Below, piece after piece: positions 8,573 through 16,176 of a stretch of 64,000 nucleotides of DNA. Source of the stretch: Candidatus Latescibacterota bacterium (lineage in GTDB: Bacteria; JAAXHH01); the NCBI GenBank assembly GCA_022823465.1, contig JAJEHX010000042.1, forward strand, positions 144,047 to 208,046, written 5' to 3'. Numbering within the stretch: the stretch's first letter is position 1; every line of letters starts with the position of its first letter. Below the pieces are notes generated by a model. The model worked only from the letters and a program-made list of their open reading frames with translations, was not told the DNA's origin and made no database searches. The translations under genes and the position numbers were made by a program.

Positions 8573-9556
8573 ATGCCCATCGTAGACTTTCATAACCACG
8601 TCTATCCGCCTCAATACGTCGAGGAGATCCGGAAAGGACCGAGCGCCTACACGGTGACCGACGACGAAGACGGCAACCCGGTCCTGCACTCCCCGGGCGA
8701 CTACAACATCCTGGTGCCCGGCCACCGGCTCATGGACGTGCGCCTGGAGGTCATGGATGAAGCCGGAGTCGACACCCACGTCATCACCTTCACGGCGCCG
8801 GGCACGCTCATCGAGACGCCGGAGCGGTCCGCCGAACTGAGCAGCAAGGTCAACGACCTGTTCGCGGAAATACAGCGCGCGCACCCGGACCGTTTTCCGG
8901 CCCTGGCCACCCTGCCGCTGAACCAGCCGGAGGCCTGCGCCGCCGAACTGGAACGGGCGGTCGGTTCGCTGGGTCTGAAGGGAGCCTGCGTCTACAGCAA
9001 CGCCAACGGAGTGGCCCTGAGCGATCCGCGGTTCTGGCCCATGTACGAGGTGGCGGACGACGAGGCCATGGTCGTTTTCATCCACCCCACCTTCCCCGTG
9101 GGCGTGGAGGCCATGGAGGAATACATGCTCATGCCCGCGGTGGGATTTCTCATGGACACGACCCTGGCCACGGCCAACCTCCTGTTCAGCGGCGTGGTGG
9201 AGCGGTTTCCGAACATACGCTGGGTGCTGGGGCACCTGGGCGGTGCCGTGCCCTATCTCGCCGAGCGCTTCGACCGGTGCTACGAGGCCTTTCCGCAGTG
9301 CCGCGCGAACCTGGAGCACCACCCCACGGCCTACCTCAAGAGCCAGTTCTACTACGACACGGTCAATTTCGACGTGGACGCGCTGAATTTCGCCGTGGGC
9401 TTCGCCGGCGCCGACCGTATCCTGGCGGGGAGCGACTATCCCCACCAGATCGGCAGCATACCGAAGATGATCGAGAGCATCAACGCGATGGATCTGTCCG
9501 AAGAAGATCGCACGGCCATTTTGGGTGGAAACGCCGTCCGGCTGCTGGGCCTGTGA
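8573..9556 (+). CDS. Amidohydrolase-2 family (ACMSD-like) metal-dependent hydrolase/decarboxylase
   Basis: 327 residues. The N-terminus DFHNHVYP supplies the HxH metal ligands (H7, H9). Further ligands are seen in FIHPTFP, VLGHLGGAVPYLAERFDR and the C-terminal GSDYPH with its catalytic Asp. This is the PF04909 fold of aminocarboxymuconate-semialdehyde decarboxylase and related aromatic-acid decarboxylases and lactonases; the substrate is unknown. GGAGAGG lies upstream of the ATG. It stands between the M14 gene and a run of oxidoreductase and cupin genes, which suggests a small catabolic operon. Confidence 0.85.
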   Translation: MPIVDFHNHVYPPQYVEEIRKGPSAYTVTDDEDGNPVLHSPGDYNILVPGHRLMDVRLEVMDEAGVDTHVITFTAPGTLIETPERSAELSSKVNDLFAEIQRAHPDRFPALATLPLNQPEACAAELERAVGSLGLKGACVYSNANGVALSDPRFWPMYEVADDEAMVVFIHPTFPVGVEAMEEYMLMPAVGFLMDTTLATANLLFSGVVERFPNIRWVLGHLGGAVPYLAERFDRCYEAFPQCRANLEHHPTAYLKSQFYYDTVNFDVDALNFAVGFAGADRILAGSDYPHQIGSIPKMIESINAMDLSEEDRTAILGGNAVRLLGL

Positions 9557-9699
9557 TTGATCCATGTTCCGACTGCCGATTCGACTTCGGGACCGGTCCG
9601 CTGTCCGCGAACGGCCTGCCACAGTCAACACGGCACTATAAAGATGGCTGATCGCAAACAGCCGCGGCAGGTGTGTGCCATCCACCAGGACGCGTAATC

Positions 9700-10488
9700 A
9701 TGGACCTCAAGCTCCACGGGAAAAGAGCGATCGTCACCGGCGGCAGCCGGGGCATCGGCAGGTGCTGCGCGCTGGCCCTGGCCCGGGAGGGCGCCCGCGT
9801 ATGCGTCACGGCCCGGAGCCGGGACCTGCTCGACGAGGTGGTCCGCGAGATGAACGCGGCGGCGGGTGAAGGGCGCGCGGTCGCGGCCGACCTGGTCTCG
9901 CTGGAAGACTGCCGCAGGGTGGTCCGGGAAACCGCCGACGCCTTCGGCGGCATCGACATACTCGTCAACTGCGCCGGCGCGGCGCGCGGAGGCGACATAC
10001 TGGGGCTTCCCGCGGAACAGATCGACGAGGGGATGGCGCTGAAGGCCCACGGGTACCTGCGGATGTCGCAACTGGTGATCCCGTACATGCGGGAGAATCG
10101 GTGGGGGCGCATCGTCCATATCGCCGGCAGCGCGGGAACGAGCCCCGGCCGCGACAACATCCCCTTGAGCCTGGCAAACATCGCCGTCCTGAACTGCACG
10201 CGGGCCCTGTCGGACGCCGTATCCGGCGACGGCATCCTGGTCAATGCCATCTGCCCCGGCCTGACGAACACGCAGAGAGCCCGGGACGTGCAGCAGGCGG
10301 AGGCCGACCGGCAGGACCGGGACGTCGAGGAACTGCTTCGCGAAGCCGGTGAGAAGCTTCCCGCAGGGCGCATCGCGGAACCGGAGGAGATCGCCGCCGT
10401 GGCGGCTTTCCTCGCGTCTGAACCCTGTTCCTATGTTTTCGGCACCGCCGTCTACATGGATGGCGGCGAGAGGCGGGGCACGCCCTGA
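9700..10488 (+). CDS. Short-chain dehydrogenase/reductase with an altered active site
   Basis: 262 residues. The Rossmann signature VTGGSRGIG near the N-terminus, the NCAGAA motif and a C-terminal YMDGGERR-type end identify the SDR family. The catalytic centre is unusual: after the Ser of IAGSAG, the positions normally occupied by Tyr (+13) and Lys (+17) read Ser and Ile (PLSLANIAVLN). A divergent SDR subgroup with this loss exists, so the enzyme may use other residues or may not be a reductase. The start at 9700 (MDLKLHG) was preferred over an upstream in-frame ATG because it has AGGA at about 10 bases and aligns with the family start. Confidence 0.85.
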   Translation: MDLKLHGKRAIVTGGSRGIGRCCALALAREGARVCVTARSRDLLDEVVREMNAAAGEGRAVAADLVSLEDCRRVVRETADAFGGIDILVNCAGAARGGDILGLPAEQIDEGMALKAHGYLRMSQLVIPYMRENRWGRIVHIAGSAGTSPGRDNIPLSLANIAVLNCTRALSDAVSGDGILVNAICPGLTNTQRARDVQQAEADRQDRDVEELLREAGEKLPAGRIAEPEEIAAVAAFLASEPCSYVFGTAVYMDGGERRGTP

Positions 10489-10556
10489 ACATCCCTATTC
10501 CGAATCCGTTGAATCCGGTTTGAACCTGCAATCCAAAAATCGAAAGGAGCACCATC

Positions 10557-10943
10557 ATGGCTGAAAACACGTCCAAATCCTTCGCGGCCCAGTCGGAAGG
10601 CGCCGAATGGGTCAAGGGGCTGCGGCCCTATTTCGTGTACCGCGACCTGGGCATGAAGACCGCCACGGAGGGCCGCGTGATGGCCCATGTCATCCGCGCC
10701 GCACAGAGCTGTGACGGTCCCATGGGCTATCATTCCCACGAACTCGAGTTCCAGATGAACTACCTGCTCAAGGGCTGGGCGCGCATCGACCTTGCAGACG
10801 TGGGCGAGATCGAGGTCACCGCGGGCGACGCGTGGTACCAGGCGCCCGGCGTAGCGCATGAGTTGATGGAATATTCCGACGATTTCGAAGTCATCGAGAT
10901 CACTATTCCGGGCGATTTCCCGACCATTGACGAGACGCGTTAG
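10557..10943 (+). CDS. Single-domain cupin protein
   Basis: 128 residues with one conserved beta-barrel cupin domain. Motif 1 is GYHSHELEFQMNYLLKG (metal ligands H59 and H61) and motif 2 is AGDAWYQAPGVAHELMEY (H101). Cupins of this size are sugar or aromatic-acid isomerases, dioxygenases or binding proteins, so the reaction cannot be assigned. AAAGGAG lies 8 bases before the ATG. The dehydrogenase gene begins 9 bases after its stop, indicating cotranscription. Confidence 0.85.
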   Translation: MAENTSKSFAAQSEGAEWVKGLRPYFVYRDLGMKTATEGRVMAHVIRAAQSCDGPMGYHSHELEFQMNYLLKGWARIDLADVGEIEVTAGDAWYQAPGVAHELMEYSDDFEVIEITIPGDFPTIDETR

Positions 10944-10951
10944 GACCGGCC

Positions 10952-11839
10952 ATGAAGGTGGGATTCATCGGACTGGGCAACATGGGCAATCCCATGGCCG
11001 CCAGCCTCCTTCGGGCGGGGCACAGCCTGCGGGTCCACGACCTGTGCGAGGATAAGGCTTCGAACCTGCTGGAATCCGGGGCGACCTGGGCTTCATCTCC
11101 CCGCGAGACGGCCGCGGGCGCCGACGCAGTCATTACTTCGCTGCCCGGTCCAGCCGCGGTGGAGGAGGTGGTCCTGGGCGACGAAGGCGTTTTCCAGGGC
11201 CTCGCGCGCGGCTCCGTCTATATCGATACCAGCACGGGCGAACCGGGACTCACCCGGCGAATCGCCGCGGAAGGCGCCGGGCGGGGGATCGACGTGCTCG
11301 ACGCGCCCATCAGCGGCGGGGTATTCGGTGCCAGGGACGCCAGCCTGACCGTGTTCGTCGGCGGCGATCAGGCGGTATTCGACCGATACGAACCCCTCTT
11401 GCGCGGCATGGGCAGTACGGTGGTCCGCATGGGGGATATCGGCAGCGGTGTGGCGACCAAGCTGGTGAATAACTTCATGATGTTCATCAATTTCATCGGC
11501 GCCTGCGAAGGGATGGCCATCGGCGCGCGGGCCGGCCTGGATCCGAAACAACTGATAGACGCCATCCGGCCGAGCATGGGCCAGAGCCGGATGATGGAAC
11601 GGTGCCTGGCACGTTTCCTGGAGGGCAAATCCCTTTATTCAGCCATCGACCTGGGCGTAAAGGACATGCACCTGGGCGTCGGGCTTGGCAGGGCGCTCGA
11701 GGTCCCGCTGGAAATCGGCCCGATGGTCGAGGAGATCCTCAGGCGATACCAGGACGAGGGGAACGCCCAGGCAGACCTCCTCGATTACATCGGGGACTAC
11801 CTTGAGCGGTCGGGGGTCGACCCGGCCGGAAAATCGTGA
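10952..11839 (+). CDS. 3-hydroxyisobutyrate dehydrogenase-family NAD(P)-dependent oxidoreductase
   Basis: 295 residues, the usual length of beta-hydroxyacid dehydrogenases. The N-terminus has the dinucleotide motif GFIGLGNMG, then the substrate loop DAPISGGVFGA (about 117-127), and the catalytic Lys170 in GVATKLVNN. It should oxidise a beta-hydroxyacid or reduce the semialdehyde (hydroxyisobutyrate, tartronate semialdehyde or similar). The start overlaps the preceding ribosome-binding region closely, so it belongs with the cupin. It fits a degradation pathway with the SDR and amidohydrolase upstream. Confidence 0.9.
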   Translation: MKVGFIGLGNMGNPMAASLLRAGHSLRVHDLCEDKASNLLESGATWASSPRETAAGADAVITSLPGPAAVEEVVLGDEGVFQGLARGSVYIDTSTGEPGLTRRIAAEGAGRGIDVLDAPISGGVFGARDASLTVFVGGDQAVFDRYEPLLRGMGSTVVRMGDIGSGVATKLVNNFMMFINFIGACEGMAIGARAGLDPKQLIDAIRPSMGQSRMMERCLARFLEGKSLYSAIDLGVKDMHLGVGLGRALEVPLEIGPMVEEILRRYQDEGNAQADLLDYIGDYLERSGVDPAGKS

Positions 11840-11847
11840 GGACAACC

Positions 11848-12414
11848 ATGAGCTGGACAGTAACCATCCTTATTGCCGCCTTCCTGGCGCCGGGCGTCTT
11901 CCTTGCGCCGGGCGCCGCGAACGCCGCCAAGGCTACCGCTGCACCGCGCGCCGCCGAGACCGCGCTCACACAGTCTGCGGCAGCCAATCCGCAGTCCGCG
12001 GCCACTATCACGCAGAACACAACCGAGTCGCCCGACGTCCGGGGCTCCTGGAAACCGGAAACGTACCGGCTCAAATCGGGACCGGTCCACGAGGTGACCG
12101 GCCTGATCACCTTCACCGAAAAGGACTGGTCGGTCCTCTTCTTCATCGTCACCGACGAGGGTCCCCGGCGGGGTTCCGGTGAAGGGGGCACCTACACCCT
12201 GGACGGGGACAAGCTGACCTTCCGGCACCTGTACAACCTTTCCGGCGGTCACGCGGTCGATGGTTTCGAGGCCAGCGACCTGTCCATGAAGGTGAGGCCG
12301 AAGGACGCCGAGGACGCGCCCGCCGAACCCTGCACCATCTCAATAGAGGATGACCTCCTGACCATCTTCTTCCCCAGCGGAAACCAGATGATCTTCCGGC
12401 GCAGTTCCGACTGA
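11848..12414 (+). CDS. Small secreted protein of unknown function
   Basis: 188 residues from the ATG at 11848, which has GAGG six bases upstream; an in-frame GTG at 11836 is less likely. An N-terminal signal peptide (TVTILIAAFLAPGVFLAPG, then AANAA) is followed by an Ala/Thr-rich stretch and a beta-rich domain (DVRGSWKPETYRL to LLTIFFPSGNQMIFRR). That domain looks like the lipocalin-like small barrels that begin with a GxW motif. The family was not recognised with certainty. The gene starts next to the dehydrogenase stop and may be the last gene of that operon. Confidence 0.65.
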   Translation: MSWTVTILIAAFLAPGVFLAPGAANAAKATAAPRAAETALTQSAAANPQSAATITQNTTESPDVRGSWKPETYRLKSGPVHEVTGLITFTEKDWSVLFFIVTDEGPRRGSGEGGTYTLDGDKLTFRHLYNLSGGHAVDGFEASDLSMKVRPKDAEDAPAEPCTISIEDDLLTIFFPSGNQMIFRRSSD

Positions 12415-12420
12415 AGCGCG

Positions 12421-12450
12421 CCACGTCCGCTACAACCACGTCCGCTACAG
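12421..12450. repeat. 15-bp tandem duplication, two copies
   Basis: CCACGTCCGCTACAA is followed at once by CCACGTCCGCTACAG in the gap before rpiA. Only the last base differs. No function is evident. Confidence 0.7.
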
Positions 12451-12571
12451 CCGCAGCCTCAGCAACTTTACCGTATATACTCGAAGGACGGGAATCAGTT
12501 GACTTTATAGGGCGTTCCGACTTATCTTGGGACGCTGTCATTCAGGCGAATCGAGACCCGGGAACCAGTGC

Positions 12572-13282
12572 ATGCCATCCGAAGACCTGACCCGTGAAAT
12601 GAAGAAGACGGTTGGCGTCGAAGCCGCCCGGATGGTCGGCCAGGGCGACGTGGTCGGACTGGGCACGGGATCGACGGCGGAGTTCATGATCGAGGAACTG
12701 GGCCGCCGCGTGCGGGAGGAGCGGCTGGACATCGTCGGCATACCCACGTCCTTCGACGCGTCGGTGCTGGCCCGCAAAAACGGCATTCCGGCGGGGACGC
12801 CGGACGACGTGGACCGGATCGATATCGCCGTGGACGGCGCGGACGAGGTGGATCCCGCCATGAACCTGATCAAGGGCCGGGGCGCCGCCCACCTGCGGGA
12901 GAAGATCGTGGACGGCATGGCCGGACGGTTCGTCGTCATCGTGGATGAATCGAAAGTGGTCGATCGGCTGGGGACCAGGTGCCCCGTGCCGCTGGAAGTC
13001 CTTCCCATGGCGGTTCGACCCGTCATGCGGGCCGTCGAAGCGCTGGGCGGGGAACCCGTGCTGCGCATGGCGGCACACAAGGACGGACCAGTCATCACGG
13101 ACCAGGGGAACATGGTGGTGGACGCCCGTTTCGACGGGATCGACGACCCCGGCGGAATGGAGACCACGCTTAACAACGTGCCCGGCATCCTGGAGAACGG
13201 CCTCTTCGTCGGACTGGCGACCGAAGTGCTCATCGGCAGCATATCCGGCGAGGGACGAATCGAAGTGGAAAGAAGAACCTGA
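12572..13282 (+). CDS. rpiA: Ribose-5-phosphate isomerase A
   Basis: 236 residues from ATG 12572. It interconverts ribose-5-phosphate and ribulose-5-phosphate in the non-oxidative pentose phosphate pathway. Family motifs are [10 protein letters not shown] (phosphate binding, 29-38), [10 protein letters not shown] (86-95) and [11 protein letters not shown] (101-111), the last carrying the catalytic Glu; most relatives read KGGGGALLREK there. Length is close to the usual 220-235. The frame extends upstream to a TTG at 12527, but the [10 protein letters not shown] start fits the family better. It stands alone between small tandem repeats. Confidence 0.92.
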   Translation: MPSEDLTREMKKTVGVEAARMVGQGDVVGLGTGSTAEFMIEELGRRVREERLDIVGIPTSFDASVLARKNGIPAGTPDDVDRIDIAVDGADEVDPAMNLIKGRGAAHLREKIVDGMAGRFVVIVDESKVVDRLGTRCPVPLEVLPMAVRPVMRAVEALGGEPVLRMAAHKDGPVITDQGNMVVDARFDGIDDPGGMETTLNNVPGILENGLFVGLATEVLIGSISGEGRIEVERRT

Positions 13283-13289
13283 AACCGCG

Positions 13290-13308
13290 AGACCGCTCGC
13301 TGCGGTCT
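13290..13308 (+). terminator. Possible stem-loop after rpiA
   Basis: AGACCGC and GCGGTCT form a 7-bp stem around a 5-base loop, 8 bases after the rpiA stop. No T-run follows, so intrinsic termination is doubtful. Confidence 0.3.
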
Positions 13309-13325
13309 TGACCGTTCGCCACGTG

Positions 13326-13392
13326 CCTGAGGACTGCACCCGAAGGCACCGCCTGAGGGCTGCCCCCGAAGGCACCGCCTGAAGGCTGGGCG
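13326..13392. repeat. 26-bp tandem repeat, about 2.5 copies
   Basis: Two 26-bp units (13326-13351 and 13352-13377), each running from CCTGAGG to GAAGGCACCG and differing at two positions, are followed by a partial third unit (CCTGAAGGCTG). They lie in the gap between rpiA and ccmF. No function is evident. Confidence 0.75.
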
Positions 13393-13431
13393 AGCGAGTA
13401 TAGAGCGAATACAGCGAATAAAGAGACAACA

Positions 13432-15441
13432 ATGAACGATATCGGATACTTCAGCCTGCTGCTCGCCTTCATGACGGCGGCCTACGGCGGCGTAACCGGC
13501 GTGGTCGGCGCCCGCGCCCGCAACCCGCAGATGATCGCCAGCGGCGCCCATGGCGTCATCGCCACTTTCGGCCTGCTGACGCTGTCGTCCATCGTGCTGG
13601 TGTACCATTTGTACACCGGCAACTTCCAGGTGGAATACGTCGCCTCCTACACCAGCAGCACGCTGCCCGAATTCTACCGCGTCACCGCGCTGTGGGCCGG
13701 CCAGAAGGGATCCCTGCTTCTGTGGGTGTGGACGCTGGCGCTCTTCGCGCTGGTAGTGCACCTCACGAACCGGAACCGAAACCAGTCCCTGATCCCGTAC
13801 GTCCACGCGGTGATGATGTCGGTGATCCTGTTCTTCATCGCCCTGCTCATATTCGTGGCCGATCCCTTCGAACTGCTGCCCTTCGTGCCCGCCGAAGGCC
13901 GCGGCCTGAACCCGGTCCTGCAGATGCCGCTCATGATCATCCACCCGCCCATACTCTACCAGGGCTACGTGGGGACCGTGGTCCCCTTCGCCTTCGCCAT
14001 GGCCGCGCTGATGACCGGGGAACTGGGGGACTCCTGGATCCGTACGATCCGGAGGTGGACCCTCTACGCCTGGTTCTTCCTCGGGTTCGGCCTGATGCTG
14101 GGCGGCCGGTGGGCCTACGTCGAACTGGGATGGGGCGGGTACTGGGCCTGGGACCCGGTGGAGAACGCGGCGCTCATGCCGTGGCTGACCATCACCGCCT
14201 TTCTCCATTCGGTGATGATCCAGGAAAAGAAGGGCATGCTGAAGATCTGGAATTTCACCCTGATCATCCTGACCTTCGGCCTGGTCTACTTCGGGACCTT
14301 TCTCACGCGAAGCGGTGTGGTTTCATCGGTGCATTCCTTTACCGCCTCGGGCATCGGCCCCATGTTCATGGGATTCGTCATCGTCTCGATGGTCCTGTCC
14401 TTCGGCCTGCTCATCAGCCGGCGCCGCGCCCTGAAGGCCCGCAGCGAACTCGACTCCTTCGTCTCGAGGGAAAGCAGCTTCCTGCTGAACAACCTGGCGC
14501 TCGTGGGCGTGTGCTTCGCCGTCCTCTGGGGGACCATATTCCCCGTGCTTTCCGAGGCCGTCAGCGGCGAAAAGATCACGGTAAGCGCGCCGTACTTCAA
14601 CGAGATCAACGTACCGCTGGGCCTCTTCCTGCTCTTCCTGACGGGCGCGGGTCCCCTCTTCGCCTGGCGAAAGACGTCCGTCCAGAGTCTCAAGCGGCAC
14701 TTCACCGTACCCGCGGCCTGTTTCTTCGTCGTGGGCGCCATCCTGTTCGCCCTGGGCATCCGGCACGTCTATGCCCTGCTCTCCTTCAGCATGTGCGCCT
14801 TTGTGGCCGGGGCCATCGGGCTCGAGTTCTACCGCGGGGTCCGCGCACGCCGCTCGACGAACGACGAATCCTACCCGGCGGCTTTCTACCGGCTGGTCAT
14901 GGGCTACAAGCGCCGGTACGGCGGTTACATCGTGCATATCGCCATCGTGCTCCTCTTCGTGGGCTTCACCGGGTCCGCCTTCAACCGGGAAGAAAACTTC
15001 GCGGTCCGCGAGGGCGAATCCTTCCAGATTAAAAACTACACGCTGGACTTCGATTCCCTCACCGAAACCAACATGGGCGAGTACGTGTCCTACGCCGGCC
15101 TGCTCCGCCTTTCCGTGGACGGCGAGCCCGTCGTCATGATGGCCCCGGAGAAGCGTCTTTACCCCATACAGGACCAGGTGACTTCGGAAGTATCCATCTG
15201 GTCGACGATAAACGAAGACCTGTACGTGGTCCTGGCCGAACTGAACGAAACGCTTGACGTAGCTACATTTAAGGTCTACATTAATCCATTGGTAAACTGG
15301 GTCTGGATCGGTACGGCATTGCTCATGCTGGGGACGATCATTCTCTTCCTTCCGGATCGATTCGGCAGGAAAACCACCGGGCGCGACGGGAACCGCGAAC
15401 CGCGCAAGTCGGTGCCCGAGACCCGGGACGCAATCGTCTGA
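13432..15441 (+). CDS. ccmF: Cytochrome c-type biogenesis protein CcmF (haem lyase subunit)
   Basis: 669 residues with many transmembrane helices. CcmF receives haem from CcmE and, with CcmH, attaches it to apocytochrome c in the periplasm (System I). The tryptophan-rich WWD haem-handling motif WGGYWAWDPVENAA lies at about 235-248, preceded by a conserved IHPPILYQGYVG region. The C-terminal part ends in a periplasmic beta-rich segment and a final helix before a basic tail, as in the family. AAAGAGA precedes the ATG. No other ccm genes are adjacent in the window, so the rest of the system must be encoded elsewhere. Confidence 0.92.
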   Translation: MNDIGYFSLLLAFMTAAYGGVTGVVGARARNPQMIASGAHGVIATFGLLTLSSIVLVYHLYTGNFQVEYVASYTSSTLPEFYRVTALWAGQKGSLLLWVWTLALFALVVHLTNRNRNQSLIPYVHAVMMSVILFFIALLIFVADPFELLPFVPAEGRGLNPVLQMPLMIIHPPILYQGYVGTVVPFAFAMAALMTGELGDSWIRTIRRWTLYAWFFLGFGLMLGGRWAYVELGWGGYWAWDPVENAALMPWLTITAFLHSVMIQEKKGMLKIWNFTLIILTFGLVYFGTFLTRSGVVSSVHSFTASGIGPMFMGFVIVSMVLSFGLLISRRRALKARSELDSFVSRESSFLLNNLALVGVCFAVLWGTIFPVLSEAVSGEKITVSAPYFNEINVPLGLFLLFLTGAGPLFAWRKTSVQSLKRHFTVPAACFFVVGAILFALGIRHVYALLSFSMCAFVAGAIGLEFYRGVRARRSTNDESYPAAFYRLVMGYKRRYGGYIVHIAIVLLFVGFTGSAFNREENFAVREGESFQIKNYTLDFDSLTETNMGEYVSYAGLLRLSVDGEPVVMMAPEKRLYPIQDQVTSEVSIWSTINEDLYVVLAELNETLDVATFKVYINPLVNWVWIGTALLMLGTIILFLPDRFGRKTTGRDGNREPRKSVPETRDAIV

Positions 15442-16176
15442 AAGACCGCGGGTAATTCACGGACGCGGCACGCGCAACCATTACGAGTCATGCGGATGGC
15501 TTGAATGGGCCGAATGGCCGCGCCCTAATGTTGCGGAACTACAACCCGGTCCATGGACCGGTAGCTTCATACAGTATGGCCTGATTTGGCAACTCGATAA
15601 GCAGGGTGGGGGCGCACCGGGGAAAGACCGGGCGCCTTGGAAACGAATATTGCAAGCAGCACATATGGCTGACACCGTTCCTCGCAAGCAGGTGGTATAA
15701 GGTTCTGTTCGACAACCGGTTGATATCTGCAGAAATGTGCATGAGTTCTTCTCGACGCAGACAGGCGCAGTTACTTTCTGAACGGACACACTGGAATTGC
15801 CTGGCGGCAGATCGTCGGGACAACGCACATAAACACCACTACGGCTGAACGGTGCAAGAAACACGGGCGCCATACCTTCCTCGCCATTAGGCAACACGTC
15901 CCCTGCCGGCCTACGCCGAACCGGTCACGCTCCAGACCGGCGGCGGCCAGCTTATCGACATCAAGCCCAGGTTCGACGCTGACGCTATGGAGAACGTCTA
16001 TCCGTAGTCTTCGGCCATAAAACGTCCGTACCCCGCGAATACCGTGCGGCACGAGACGTTTTTGCCCGGCCAGGACGCTCCCGCCGGGCCAGCCGTCCAG
16101 ATTGACCAGGCTGACCAGGCTGGCCAATCTGACCGCCGAACCCGGGAATAAGCCGTTATATCGCAGGGGGTGTTAT
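15442..16176. other. 735-base gap between ccmF and rny without a supported gene
   Basis: Visibly less GC-rich between about 15480 and 15850. It holds a perfect 16-bp palindrome centred on CCATGG at 15546-15561. From about 15920 to 16006 a plus-strand frame reads like a coding remnant (PAYAEPVTLQT ... DAMENVYP, then stop), but it is closed by a stop just upstream. Several 60-140 codon frames on both strands have no recognisable family or codon bias. No tmRNA, SRP RNA, RNase P RNA or tRNA could be recognised by eye, though a small RNA cannot be excluded. Confidence 0.4.
16098..16131 (+). promoter_or_regulatory. Stem-loop in the rny leader
   Basis: CAGATTGACCAG pairs with CTGGCCAATCTG (one mismatch in 12) around a 10-base loop, 45 bases upstream of the rny start. 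The stem includes a direct 9-bp repeat GACCAGGCT. It may fold in the 5' leader of the message; RNase Y autoregulation is speculation. Confidence 0.4.

Noticed and set aside
13290-13308. Firm intrinsic terminator after rpiA
   Set aside because: The stem is good but no T-run follows, so it is listed only as a possible stem-loop.
12538-14208. 556-residue minus-strand frame across rpiA and ccmF
   Set aside because: It spans two confident genes on the other strand and is rich in Glu/Gln/His/Pro as expected from GC-rich antisense frames.
15615-15640. GGGGAAAGACCGGGC resembling the RNase P RNA conserved GAGGAAAGTCCGGGC
   Set aside because: The match is partial and none of the other conserved RNase P regions or its 3' end follow.
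15481-15897. Minus-strand 138-residue and 94-residue frames in the ccmF-rny gap
   Set aside because: Cys/Pro/Ser-rich with no homology or coding bias that could be recognised; treated as noncoding.
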